From Phallusia mammillata (lineage: Eukaryota > Chordata > Ascidiacea > Phlebobranchia > Ascidiidae), in the NCBI GenBank assembly GCA_003260075.1, contig QLIY01000159.1, positions 93,032 through 157,031 on the forward strand: a stretch of DNA of 64,000 bases, read 5' to 3'. This document shows, piece by piece, positions 29,501 to 41,596 of the stretch. The notes under the pieces are model-generated. The model had not been told where the DNA came from, made no database searches, and saw nothing but the letters and a program-made list of their open reading frames with translations. The first letter of the stretch is position 1; each line of letters begins with the position of its first letter. The position numbers were made by a program, and so were the translations under genes.

Positions 29501-32500
29501 CTCAACTCTTGTATTTGTTGACTGCTGATGGGATGACGTCAGATTCCGAGTCGAATTGTATGAAAACGCTTATCCACGTGATCGCTTCGTGCCATCAGCG
29601 CGGCAAGGAAAGTTTGTTGCAGCAATATATTAAGGTGTGGCATGAGATACACTTCACTGATAAAACTGTATGTAAATTGAATTACTTCACAAAAAGCATA
29701 ATATGACTTCGCAGTGTGGTACCAGGCTAAACTTGGTTTATCGAATCCTTTTTCTTTCGTTTTTTTCTCTGACAAAAGTTTGAACAAGGTGAAAACCGTG
29801 CTTTTTTGTGCAGTACATTTTCGTTGTGCCAACATGGAAAGACTACAAGAGCAAAACAGTTCACGAGCAGTTGACTTCAGGGATGGAAGCCATGCTGCGA
29901 CCGACTGCTGCAGATTTTCTCACCACGAACAAACTTCTTCTACATTCATCATTCTTTCTCCAGATCATAGTCAAAAGCATGGCACAGCATCTCATTTTTA
30001 CTCAAAAGTACATTTGCTTTACATTTTAGCCGATAGATTCGGCGTTTTTGCTAATTTGTAAAATTCGCCCGTTTTGTTTTTAATATGAAACGATGTTTTT
30101 GTTTATTTCATAAGGCGAAGTTGTGAATCCGACTTGCTTGTGTGTTTTAGGTTGAAGATGAAGCGGAACGAACGCTTTCCCGTGTCTTTCCAGTACGCCG
30201 TGCAAAGTCTCTGTAACACAGCTGTCACCCATATTGTCAAAAAGTGGAAGGTATTGAGTTATACTTAATCTCATCTCGAACAATTACGTTTTGGTTGATT
30301 GAAAAGTTAATTTGAATTCACAGTTTCTAAACAAAGTTATGTTGGGTCATGCTACTTCAAAGATTGTAAGCTTAAAAGATACATTGTCAAATCCTCACAC
30401 GAACACTTTGTGTTAGCCCAACAAGCTGAATCTCTGCAACATGGACTTTTATTGCATGTTGTTCATGCTTTAGTGGATTATTTGGGGCATCAGCAACTTC
30501 TGTGTATATGTTTTTCCAGTCGAACTACGCTGATGTCCACAACGCCAATGTGAGTCTTGCGACCTTTATCAAACACTGCTTCACATACATTGACCGTGGA
30601 TTTATGTTCAAACTCATCAACCAGTACATGGACAACTTTGCTCCAGGCGATTCCAAGGTTTGTAATATACACAAAAACATCGGGAAATCTGTGAGCTTAT
30701 TTTTAACTGCCCACAAAATAAATCACGACCAGTTTTTGGATGTTCACACATTGCCATACATCATTTTGTTTTCAGTTTTTAAAAGTAGTACGTATAATCC
30801 TAAAGTTGTAGTTTTTTTTGTTTGTATTTAAGGTTTGAGTTCCACTTAAGGTTATGCAAACATGTCGTTTTTGCAACAGAAATGCATTTTCAAGACTAAA
30901 AGCAGTGGTTTGTTTTGTTCACAAACTCTCTTGAAACGCAAACACTTTACGCGTCGTTGCGCTCAATCGCTATGTCGAGATGTGTACTTGACTCCTGCTA
31001 AGGAGATCAACGGTGGTTTCAAACATTCTAAATATCGAGCGTTTTATCTATCGCCACTTGTGATATTTTAGTACCATGGATACAATCCTTTGTTTGGTTG
31101 CGTGAGAAATGATTGTAACATGTTTGCAAATATTTAAATTACCTTAGCATTTATAAGTGTACTTCTCAAACTGTATATGCTCGCAGCACACTGACAAACT
31201 AAAATTGATTCGTTTTAGACTTGCAATCAGATAAGCCGAAAACTGTAATGTGACGGGTAAACTGCTTTTGGTAACAAATAAGTTTAAAATGTGTTTCTAG
31301 CGTTGTCATGCACAGTCGACTTTCGCCACCTAGCCCTAAACTGACTTTGCAAAATCGAATATATCTCGATACACTTTAAAATCTCATGCGACAAACATAT
31401 TAAGAATCAGTGCTGGTTTTTGTTGTATTTAATGTGTATTCCGCCTTATGACATGATTTAAATACTATGTGTCAACCCTGCTTGTGTCATATTTTATGTA
31501 CATCTTGCCGTTTCAGGTGTTATTCGAGCTGAAGTTCGAATTTCTTCGGATCGTTTGCTACCACGAACATTACATTCCACTAAACCTGCCATTTCCATGC
31601 AATGCGAAAAGCTCGAAAAATGGTTAGTAATTATCAGTTTTTGGCAGGAATTCAATCTAGCACAAAAATTTTGAATGCACCCGACTGTCTACTAAAGTAC
31701 AACCTATCACAGACTACAGTAATACCGTAATGCACTTGATTCCGCATTTCACAAAAACATTGCTTTAATATATTTCAAAACCAGATATTGATTTAAAAAT
31801 CAAGTTTTTAAACTTAATAAAACAATTACTAGTTTTAGTTCTTCGTTTTGAAAAAAAATCACTAAAAAACGGTACACTTGTGTGCTCCAAAATCAACGTT
31901 TGTCAATACTGGGAAAAGCAATGTCATTACTAATGGTGTTTTACAAGTATTCATGTATCAACCCAAAACATTCATCTGGTGAAATACATTTAACCTCGAT
32001 ACATACATATTGTGTAAAAAACTTTGCCATTTACTCGCTACATCGCCAGACGACAGTTGGTGGATCACGAAAGGGGAAAGAAAAGTAAAGATATCACGTG
32101 CTTGCAGAGGTCAGGCTGCAACCCCATGTGCATTGCTTTGATCATCACAGTAACATGTTTTAAGCATCAACTATCATTGCCAAGCATACGCTACTGTCAG
32201 TAGGTGGCAGTAGAGCGGCGAATTCGTGCTCAAGCTGGTCCTATCTATCACATTGTAACAGTCCATCGTACCCAGTGTTGTAAAAGGTCCACAGCCTACC
32301 TAAAATAGTTTCAAGAATCTTAGCTTCACTCATATTACTGAAACTGCAAAAAAAATTTGCAATTTGCTGTTAATACAGTTTTTAATCATATTGGTGGATA
32401 AAATTTAATTTTGAGGTGGACCTTTTACGAAAGTATTGCATATTTGAGCATACAACACTGTCATTGAAACTTGCATTAACGAAGAGCAACGCATTTCTAA

Positions 32501-35500
32501 CGCTTTGTTGACTTATACTAATTTTCTAAAACAAAATGACATTTTAACCAATTAAGTTGTCACAAAGCGATAGGCATGCGTTCGCTTCATGTTGATGCAC
32601 GACTAAACTGCATGTCTGTACCTTCACTCCATTGGTCGAAACGTATCACGTGCTGTGCTGTTTTTCAACCAAATAAGTATCATGCCTGTTTATGCGTAAA
32701 GGAAGCAGTGGACAAATTTCGATTTGTTCGTGTGGGTTTGCTATTTGGGTTCTGAAAAAAGACACGCTTACTGATATTTTGTTATGTTTGAGATGAAAGT
32801 TTTTTTACTATCATAACTATCCCAGATGTAAACAAGCAACATATGTAATTGTCCTAATACCTACATCAAACAAATACTACCATTTTTGATGTTTATTGTT
32901 TTGACGGGTTTCTTTTCAACAAGAAGGCTGTTTTTGATTGTTGAATTGTGCTATGTCATTCTTTCCCTCTTAATAAGGCGTTCTCTTTACTAATGTCTGT
33001 TGTTGTTTGTGATAAATTAGAACAAAAAAGAAAAGGCTTTTTTAACATAAAAAACGTTTTGATATTTTTCATGCATACCACATTGGGTCAGACACTTTAC
33101 CACGAATCTGTTGCGTTTAGATTACAGCTATTGTCTGACTGACGAATATTGTCGGGTGCACTTTCTTACTGCCCTCCTTCTCAAGAGCTTGTGCTCGGCA
33201 ATGTACGAATCACCTGAAGTACGAAGCATCGCCATCGAAACCTTTCGCAACATTCTTGCTAAGCATGTGTTCGATGATAGGTAAGCTATTCTATCGGCCC
33301 GATGATTTCAAAATTCTCAGTAGTAGGGGTACGACGTTACGGTTCATTGTGAAAATTATGGGTTAGAAAATATTTACATTCCTATACAATTTTGAAATCT
33401 TTCTATAAAATTTTATGCAATTTTAACTGTGCTGACGAACATCAGGTTTGGGTTGTCGGTAAACATTTCAAAATATTAGAAACGTATAAATAGCCAGCAA
33501 AACGTTCTTTCTGTTGAAAACCTCATAGCCAGGGTTACAAGCGTTTTAGTAATAGGACATGTTAAAAAATATCTAGATTTATGTGAATAATAGCAGTAAC
33601 ATATACAGCGTCAGTAGAATATGTGTTATCTTCATTGTTTGCTGATTGGTTACGGTTGTTTACTGACAAATAATTTCAGATACAAAAGTCGCGCCCAGCA
33701 GTCACGCATCGCTGCACTCTATCTTCCCTTTCTTCGCATATTGCTGGATAATGTTGGTCGACTTAGTGTGGATTCCGATACTTCACTTAACAAGGATGGT
33801 TCACACGTAAGTTTGTGTGCTTCAATCCAAGCTGTCTTTTTTAAAAACTGAATAATTCTCCCAAAGAGAAGTATAATAACTTGAAATATGTCACACAGTC
33901 GTCACGTGATGATTTGACTGAACCTAGCACACCGCTACGTGGCGCTGGAGAGAGCACACCAGCTTTGGCAAACGTCTTCACACTGCCACCTATCGGCGAT
34001 AAAAGCGGTAGTTTGCGAGCAAGACTAACAGATCCCAATGTGATGAGTGCAATTTGTGAGTATTACATGTAATGCCACTTCATGTGTACATTTCCTTGCT
34101 ACGATGTAGAGTAGAAAAACATCTTTTTAGTTATTTCAGTTTTGCTGTGATTGTGAACTATGTCAGTTGCTGATAAATTGCATTGCATTATTTTGTTCTC
34201 TGCTCGTGAAATTACACGGCTTGTTTTTTCTATTTTTGATCATCGAAACGCTTCATATTTTTCTTGCAGCAAATCCCGGAAGTAGCTTGCTGTCACGTGG
34301 GTCACGTGGTTCAGTTGCGGTTAACGAAAGCTCAAACAACGTTGCTAATGGAGCCGAAAAAACACCAGTGGACAAGGTAGCTCTTAGCAGTCTTTTCAAA
34401 ACGCCATTTCTGGTTATTTTTTCCTGCCACAAAAATAAATGTAACAAACTGTTATAGTTCATTGTTTGATATATTCACGCTATGGTTTTCCAAGAGATAT
34501 GAAAAGTATTTTTCGAAACAAGATGCAACGACATTACTTTTCTTAACACAACTGTTATTTACCTTTTTTCACAGACTTTCAGTACAGCAAGTGCCACTAA
34601 GTTTGTTGCCAACGAAAGATTGGACGCTACTGAGATTCGAAGTTTACTTCTGTGTTTTCTTCAAATCGTAAACCAGCTTCCAAGTGACGCTTTACACGGC
34701 TTCTGGAGAGAATCCACAACTGAAGAGCAGATCGACTTTTTCGACGTTTTAGAGTTAGTCTTTTTGTTACATCGTGTACATTCGTACAATGTTGCTATGG
34801 GTCGGGCTGAGCCGAACCAATCCAAATATGTATTTGGCGAGTTTTATTATGCAAATGCACGAAACGCATTAACATTTCCTATTAAAAGAAAAGGCTATGA
34901 TCACCAATTTGTCATTGTGGCATATATGTAACGTCACTATATGCAAGCATTATGATAACTTTCTGTAATAGCAACTGTTTGTGTGTTTTGTCAACACCTA
35001 AAACTTACAAACTAACTTTAGATTTGTTGACGCTTTGTAGTTAGCATAAAAATATCTAGTGAATTTTTTTGGCTACACTGAACAACATAATGCGTTTTGC
35101 AACCTTCAACCTAACTAGGACTAATACGCTTATGTATTAGCGTTTATTCAAGCTTTTGTCTTACTGTTTAATGTTTTGTTACAGAATGTGTATGCATCAC
35201 TTCAAGTATACTGGGAAAAAACAACAGTTCCAGGGAATCAGGTAAACTTTTCATCATTAACAATCGCTGCCCGCGTTTTAAATTGACTTTTAGCTGTTCA
35301 GCTATGTAATCGGCAGCATATAATGTTCACCTATTTGTAGCCCTGTTATGAACAGAAACACAAGGTAAACGAATGGCTTTGCTTGACTGGAAAGTAACTT
35401 GTTGCTTGTTTGTATGATAACTGATAAATATCATAGACCACATAAGTATGTGATATGTGGACAATTATACTCAATAGTACGTGAAGCAAATTATATCTTT

Positions 35501-38500
35501 GTCCCAAAGTTTTCAAACCATACTTGACCTCACCGACAGTTCAGCGAAGAATTGAACATGCAAAAGCCCTTAACTCTTTATATATTCTCATCACATTTTT
35601 GTTACCCACGGCAATATTCAAACCATAACAAGCATTCGTCCATAAGAAACTCCATTTTACGTCATTCATTAGTTAGCTACAGAACCACTAAAATATGTCG
35701 CTTTGTTTTTACATGCAATTGTGCGTTTTCAACTGAGCGGTTCAACGTATTTCCGCCTGTGTGTTATCTTCACTGTACGCAAGTTATGTATAATGGTAAG
35801 CTACTCGACTTGCGTGTTATCTGCTGGATTCACTGATTCTGCTGCATGTTTCTCCATTGGTCCAACTCTTGCCTGCATTAATTCAATGTAATTCTGTGGA
35901 AGGTCGAGTCTATGACCGCAATCCCCATCCCGTTAAGCAGAAAACAATCCGACTTTCCAGTCATTGTAATTGAAATTTAGTGATCATAAAGTTTTCGGCA
36001 CTAAAATGTGAAATTCGTCTGCTACGAAATGTGTTTTTGTGTTAGCTCTAGTGCATGGTTTGTACCATGTCCAGTTTTTTGGGTTTTTTAATGTCAAATA
36101 TCTCCGGTAAACTGATATAATTTAAACAGGAGAAAGAACTTTTTTGATGCCCCCTATAAACAAGTGAATGTTCGTACTGGATAAATTTGTCAATCATGCA
36201 ATCAAATTGCCATTTTTGTTTTAAATCATGTCATAGTCATTTATTGTATGTAATTCTGTCGAACAAGTTGTATTCATTTGTTTCGACAAAAGCAAACTAA
36301 CAACAACGTTTTGCTACCAACCCATTTCGGTTGGACTAATTTGGATTTTTTTACTTAATTTCGTAAACCCAACAAATATATTTAATTTACTGGTTTAAGG
36401 TGATGGTGGCTGTGTATAATTTTTAACAGTAATTTGCTCTAATTTTAAACAGGTGATACTTTTTACTATCGAATCTGGTACTAATTGCTAAGAAACCTGC
36501 ATTGTGTTTTCACACATTACATTATGGTATAAGCAAAATAAGATTATACATTTGGTTTTTATTGTTTTTGCAAATAACCATACAATTCATTTTGCCAAAC
36601 TATCAATTCATTTTTACTTTTACTCATATAAAACTGAATGCCAAGTAAAGCCTTGTTACCGCAGATTTGGTTCTCTTTCAAAAATTAACAACAGCAACAA
36701 GTTCAAGTCTCTTCCCGTCCGCATTCGACCATCGTCGGCACAACCCAAGCACTTCAGCATCTTGGCTGAACCGATGGTTACCCGTAAGTACATGTTTTCA
36801 TCTTTTTGTAACACACCATTTTTCTAATTTTTAAACTTCTACATGAAAGGCAACAAGATGTGTTTTTAAATGCAAGGAAAATTGACCTTGCTAAAAACTG
36901 TTTTTGCCCTTAAGTTTCTGCCACAATAAAACAATATTTTGTTTTTAGTTTCTGCCACAAATAAAACTATATTTTATTTTAGTGAAAACGTGGATATTTT
37001 TTGCGGGCTTACTCTTACTGTGTTCTTTCAGTGTGATAAACTCCAGCAAAAAAATTTACAACTTTGTTAAACTTGCGACTCTTTTAACATTTCGAATTTT
37101 ACTGTTTTTCTCTTAAATTAATTTCCTACTGATTTCAATTATTTGCCGCCACAGAAGCGTCACACATGGTCGATGATGCGGAACTAAATCAGCTCACTCT
37201 ACTGGAGTCGAATCTGTCCACTGAAGTGAGCTTGGTGGTGCTCGACATGTTGGCCGAATTCATGAGGCAGTACAAAGTAAGTCACGTGTTGCAATCCGTT
37301 CTAAATAGCTTTCACGACATGTTCATTACTCAATCACGATTTTTTCGAATCGTGCTGTGAGGTTTTTCTCTTGTAACATTGACGTTTAAACTGTTTTGCT
37401 GAACTTGTGCTGTTAAGTAAAGAAAATTTTAAAAATATTTTGCATTTAAAAAAGAATGTTTGTGACACGATTGTATGTAAACACAGCTTTATAGATAAAA
37501 GACATTTCTACTGTTGATTTCGCGAAAAACGTTTTTTTACATTTTTACCTAAGCCTAAATACTTGTGAAAAAGTCCAATGTATATATATGTGATGTTTTG
37601 CGCAGAAACAATTGCAGTCACGTGACGGCGACAGTCCGCTCATGCGAAAGGTGTTCGGCGTCATGCTGACGTTTCTTCAAATCAGCCAATCGGAGTCGGT
37701 TCTGAAACACGCGTTCGCCTCTTTTCGTTTGTTCCTTTGCAAGGTACTGAAAAAAAAGATTTTCCCCAGAAAATGTAACTGTGCACTACATATTGTTGCT
37801 TAGTCATCAACTTGGCTTCCAAAATCATGAAATTTCAGTTGACTCAATCCCAGCTACAATTTGTTTCCGGGTGATATGACAAGTAAAATTCAATATGTGC
37901 GTTAATGTTTACTGGTTTCCGATAAAGTAGAAAAAGCTTAAATGATGTCAAATTCAAACAGTTTTTATGTTCATAATGAAGCACCGACAAAAAATTTTGA
38001 AAAAAAACGAAAAAAATAAGTACCGAGTTTTCTACATATATATTTTTTTTAAATATCCACCGATAGACATTGACATTTACAGTCAAATCATATAAATGTT
38101 TGTGTGTTTTATCGCCTTTGTTGCTTTATAACAACTTTGTGTTTTCAATTTTCGTCATTACCCTGATGAAGGTGTCTCGTATGGGACATCGAAACGACGG
38201 CCTATTTTAATAAAAAAGCTAGAAGAGTTACATGTTTGTTAACATATTAAATCTTGTTGCAGTTCCCAAACGTATTGTTCCGTGGTTCTGCCGACAAATG
38301 TGCGTCCATTATTTACCACTCGTTACGATGTTGCAACTCCCGATTGGCGTCAACTCGCTCGGAAGCTTGTGCTCTGCTTTATCTCCTGATGAGAAACAAC
38401 TTCGAACATGGCCCGGGTCGAAATTTCGTGCGATCCCATTTGCAGGTTAGATATGTCAAATTCAGTTAAGTTTAATTAAAACGTGATAGACACTTCCTAG

Positions 38501-41500
38501 TGATGATTGGTGACCAATTTTAGGGGAACAGTGGACTGATATGTTAACTGTAAATTACAACACGCAGATTTTGGGGTTTTTCGCTGGGAAATGAAAACGT
38601 TTTTAAAAAAATTATTTGAAATTATCTTAATGAGTTTTTGTATCGTTTTATACACTGATCCCTTTTTAACATCTGAATGGTTATTTGCAAACCTCTTTGA
38701 GCAAAAATTAAGTTTGGATAATTTGCGCAAAGTTACTTAAAAATGTTTGACTGATCAACAGAACACCATTATTATATCTTGCGAACCTTAATATGACTAT
38801 TTGCAAAGTAACCAGACATCTTTTTAAGTGAATAAAAATGCGTTCGGAGAAGAAGAACAGTACAGGACCGTATTTGCATTTAAGCCTTAACAGTTTTAAC
38901 CAAATCACAACACGTTGTTAGATCGCACAACCTCCACGTCACCGCTTCGAACCACGTGACCCAGACTCTTGTTCCCGGAAAAGCTGCGAAAAGTGACTGA
39001 CACTAAATTTACTGTCAGACATTTTGCGCCCAGTCTCGGTCTTTTCCTGCGTGCTGTGAAAATTGCGTCAGCAGGCAAGAGATGAGCAATACTGCTCTGT
39101 CCAAAAAAAGAGGGCGCGTTATCCTTTTGCCCTTGCCACGTTCATTTTTCGTGGCGTGATGGCTAATTTTAAGTCACCTAGTTACATTTCTTTCGAGGTC
39201 TATTTTAGTTTAACATATTTTGCTAATGTTAGGTAGATAATTCCAAGAAATTTGAACTGCCAGTTTAATTGCTGATAAAAAATAACAAAAAATATACGGC
39301 CGATTTTTCCATTAAATGCATCAATACTACCACTGTGTTTACAAATTCTGTTTTACCTAACATTGACAAAACATTTCATAGATCCAAGAATGAGAGGCGT
39401 CCGCAAATGTGAGTTAATCGCTAACACCTCTCTAATACACACTAGTCATGTTTATGTTAAATGATTTCACGGCATCGGTTGAATACAATCAGCTAGTGAC
39501 TAACCGAGCGTTGACGAGCAGTGCATAACACTTATTTGCATGATGATGTAAATTGTGCTGCTTCCGTTTCAGATGATCAAGTCAGTGTCACAACTGATAA
39601 GTGACGAAGTTGGGATTGGCAGCTCCCGATTCCAGCATTCTTTGTCCGTCATCAACACCTATGCAATCAGTGACAAGGGCATGCAGGTAAAACTCTGCTC
39701 TCTGACTAAAATTGTAAAATTTAAATTGTACAACTTTCTTAAGTTGGAAATGGGTACATTTCTTGACATTGCTTTCGACCAGGAGTCATTTATGAAAACT
39801 ACAGATACCAATCACAACAATGTCATAAGGTCAAATTCATGAAATAAGCTTTTGCTGCCAGGCATAATGTATGACCATTCATGAAATAAGCTATTGCTGC
39901 CAGGCATAATGTATGACCATACGTCATAAGGTCAAATCTGTGTTTTTGTTGCTAACCTTATTGGCAGTTTGGTCTAGTCCAGTGGTTCCCAACCTTTCGT
40001 GGACCGTGGCCCCCTGAAAGTAACTTTTTAGCCCTGTGGCCTCCTTAAAAAGTGGGTTGAGAACCACTGGCCCAGTCAGTTGGCCAGAGCAACGTTATAA
40101 GTTGTGATTCACCAAAGATGACCGGCCATATATTGATTTGCATAAGACTGTGTGGTTACTGCCAGTCAGCAGGGACGTTTTACTGCAGACTCCAGAAATG
40201 GATATGCCCTTGCAAATTATACCTGTTTAGATCAGAGATTGCACGAGATCGTCACATAATACTTACACCCAGTCATCGTGACGTCTGTGTTCGCGGATTA
40301 ACCTATACACCACCGTGTTGTTTGTTTTTTGGAATGACATACAAAGATGATTTTGTTGTACTTTAAATCACAACAAAGAAAAAGCCGTGTTGTTGCTTAG
40401 CTTGTTAACCTAAAATACTACAAAAACAATTAGCTTTTGGCAACTGGATTGTAGTTTAATCTACCTGAATATCATTTACTTTTGGCCAACAACAAGCTCG
40501 TGCAAAACATGGAAGTATAGTGAGATGACATGATACTTCTTGTAAATATACTACACTTTGTCGAAAAACATCTAACTAACCGTATTAGTAGTCACAAACA
40601 ACCTTACGTTTATGGTATTTAAAAAAAACTGTTATATTAAACAAGAAACGTCTAATTGCCCTCTTACGTATTCAGAACCGTGAATCTGCCACGACTCAAG
40701 TGTTTTCGATTTTGGTGACAAACATGTTTTTGTGCGGAGCAAACCTGGACCAACATGTTTGCTCCATTGAACCCCGAGGCCATCTCTCACCGCTAAGCAG
40801 TGTTGTTTTACGCACTACGAAGATTAGTAGATTGGCGGCTGTATATTGGGTCAGGTGTTTGTAGTATTACAGAAATTACAACAACCATTAGAGTCGTATG
40901 GTAACTAATTTTAATTGCCCCTAACCCGATCCACGTATTGTGGTTTATTCCTGGACGACCTTATTAAGAAATCCGATTAAGTGCCCAATTTTTACGAGTA
41001 ATCACTGTTCAAGGGTTTCAACTTCACAGTAGTGGTCACGTATTTTAAGTGGCCTAGTTTCATATGCTGGTTGACTTTATCGTGGTCAAGTATTTCAATA
41101 CGTTTGCGTCCAATTCGGTCGCACGCGACAAATTTGCATAGAAACTGCCCAGTATGGAAATTTGCCAAAACATTTACGACATCCTGTCATTTGTAAAAAC
41201 TTAATCATCAGAAATGAACCACACTGTTTGTCAAAATTTAATGCAATGTTTTGCGATAAAACTTTGCGCAAATAACAAAAACGAAACAAAGACAACATAG
41301 AAGAAACGTATTCGAAGATAAGAATAAGGGCGGAGTTCGTGATGGGCGTCCCATCGCTTGAAGTTGATATATCAGTTGCTAGGGAACAGTAATGCACGCG
41401 GCATGCGAGGGCAATTAACCGACCACGAAGCAATCTGTCAGTTGCGTCGATTCAGACGGACATCGTCTAATTAGCCAATCGAGCTCCTAAAATACCCGAT

Positions 41501-41541
41501 GCTTTAACTGCATCACGTGGTGCATTTGTACATTCGTAATA

Positions 41542-41596
<55 letters not shown>

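Larger units (their letters stand above)
28977..39686 (+). other. DOCK exons encoding the helical (armadillo-like) middle region
   Basis: Seventeen exons encode the long alpha-helical linker between DHR1 and DHR2, beginning [15 protein letters not shown] and ending near [19 protein letters not shown]. Well-conserved blocks include [69 protein letters not shown] and [15 protein letters not shown]. The segment from 33680 to 36783 is Ser/Thr-rich and weakly conserved, as in vertebrate paralogues, and includes the small symmetric exon at 35185 that could be skipped without changing frame. Confidence 0.88.

Noticed and set aside
40736..40765. Hairpin with 9-bp arms GGAGCAAAC/GTTTGCTCC
   Set aside because: Single occurrence in an intron with a 12-nt loop and no associated gene or repeat. 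Chance inverted repeats of this size are expected in 64 kb.
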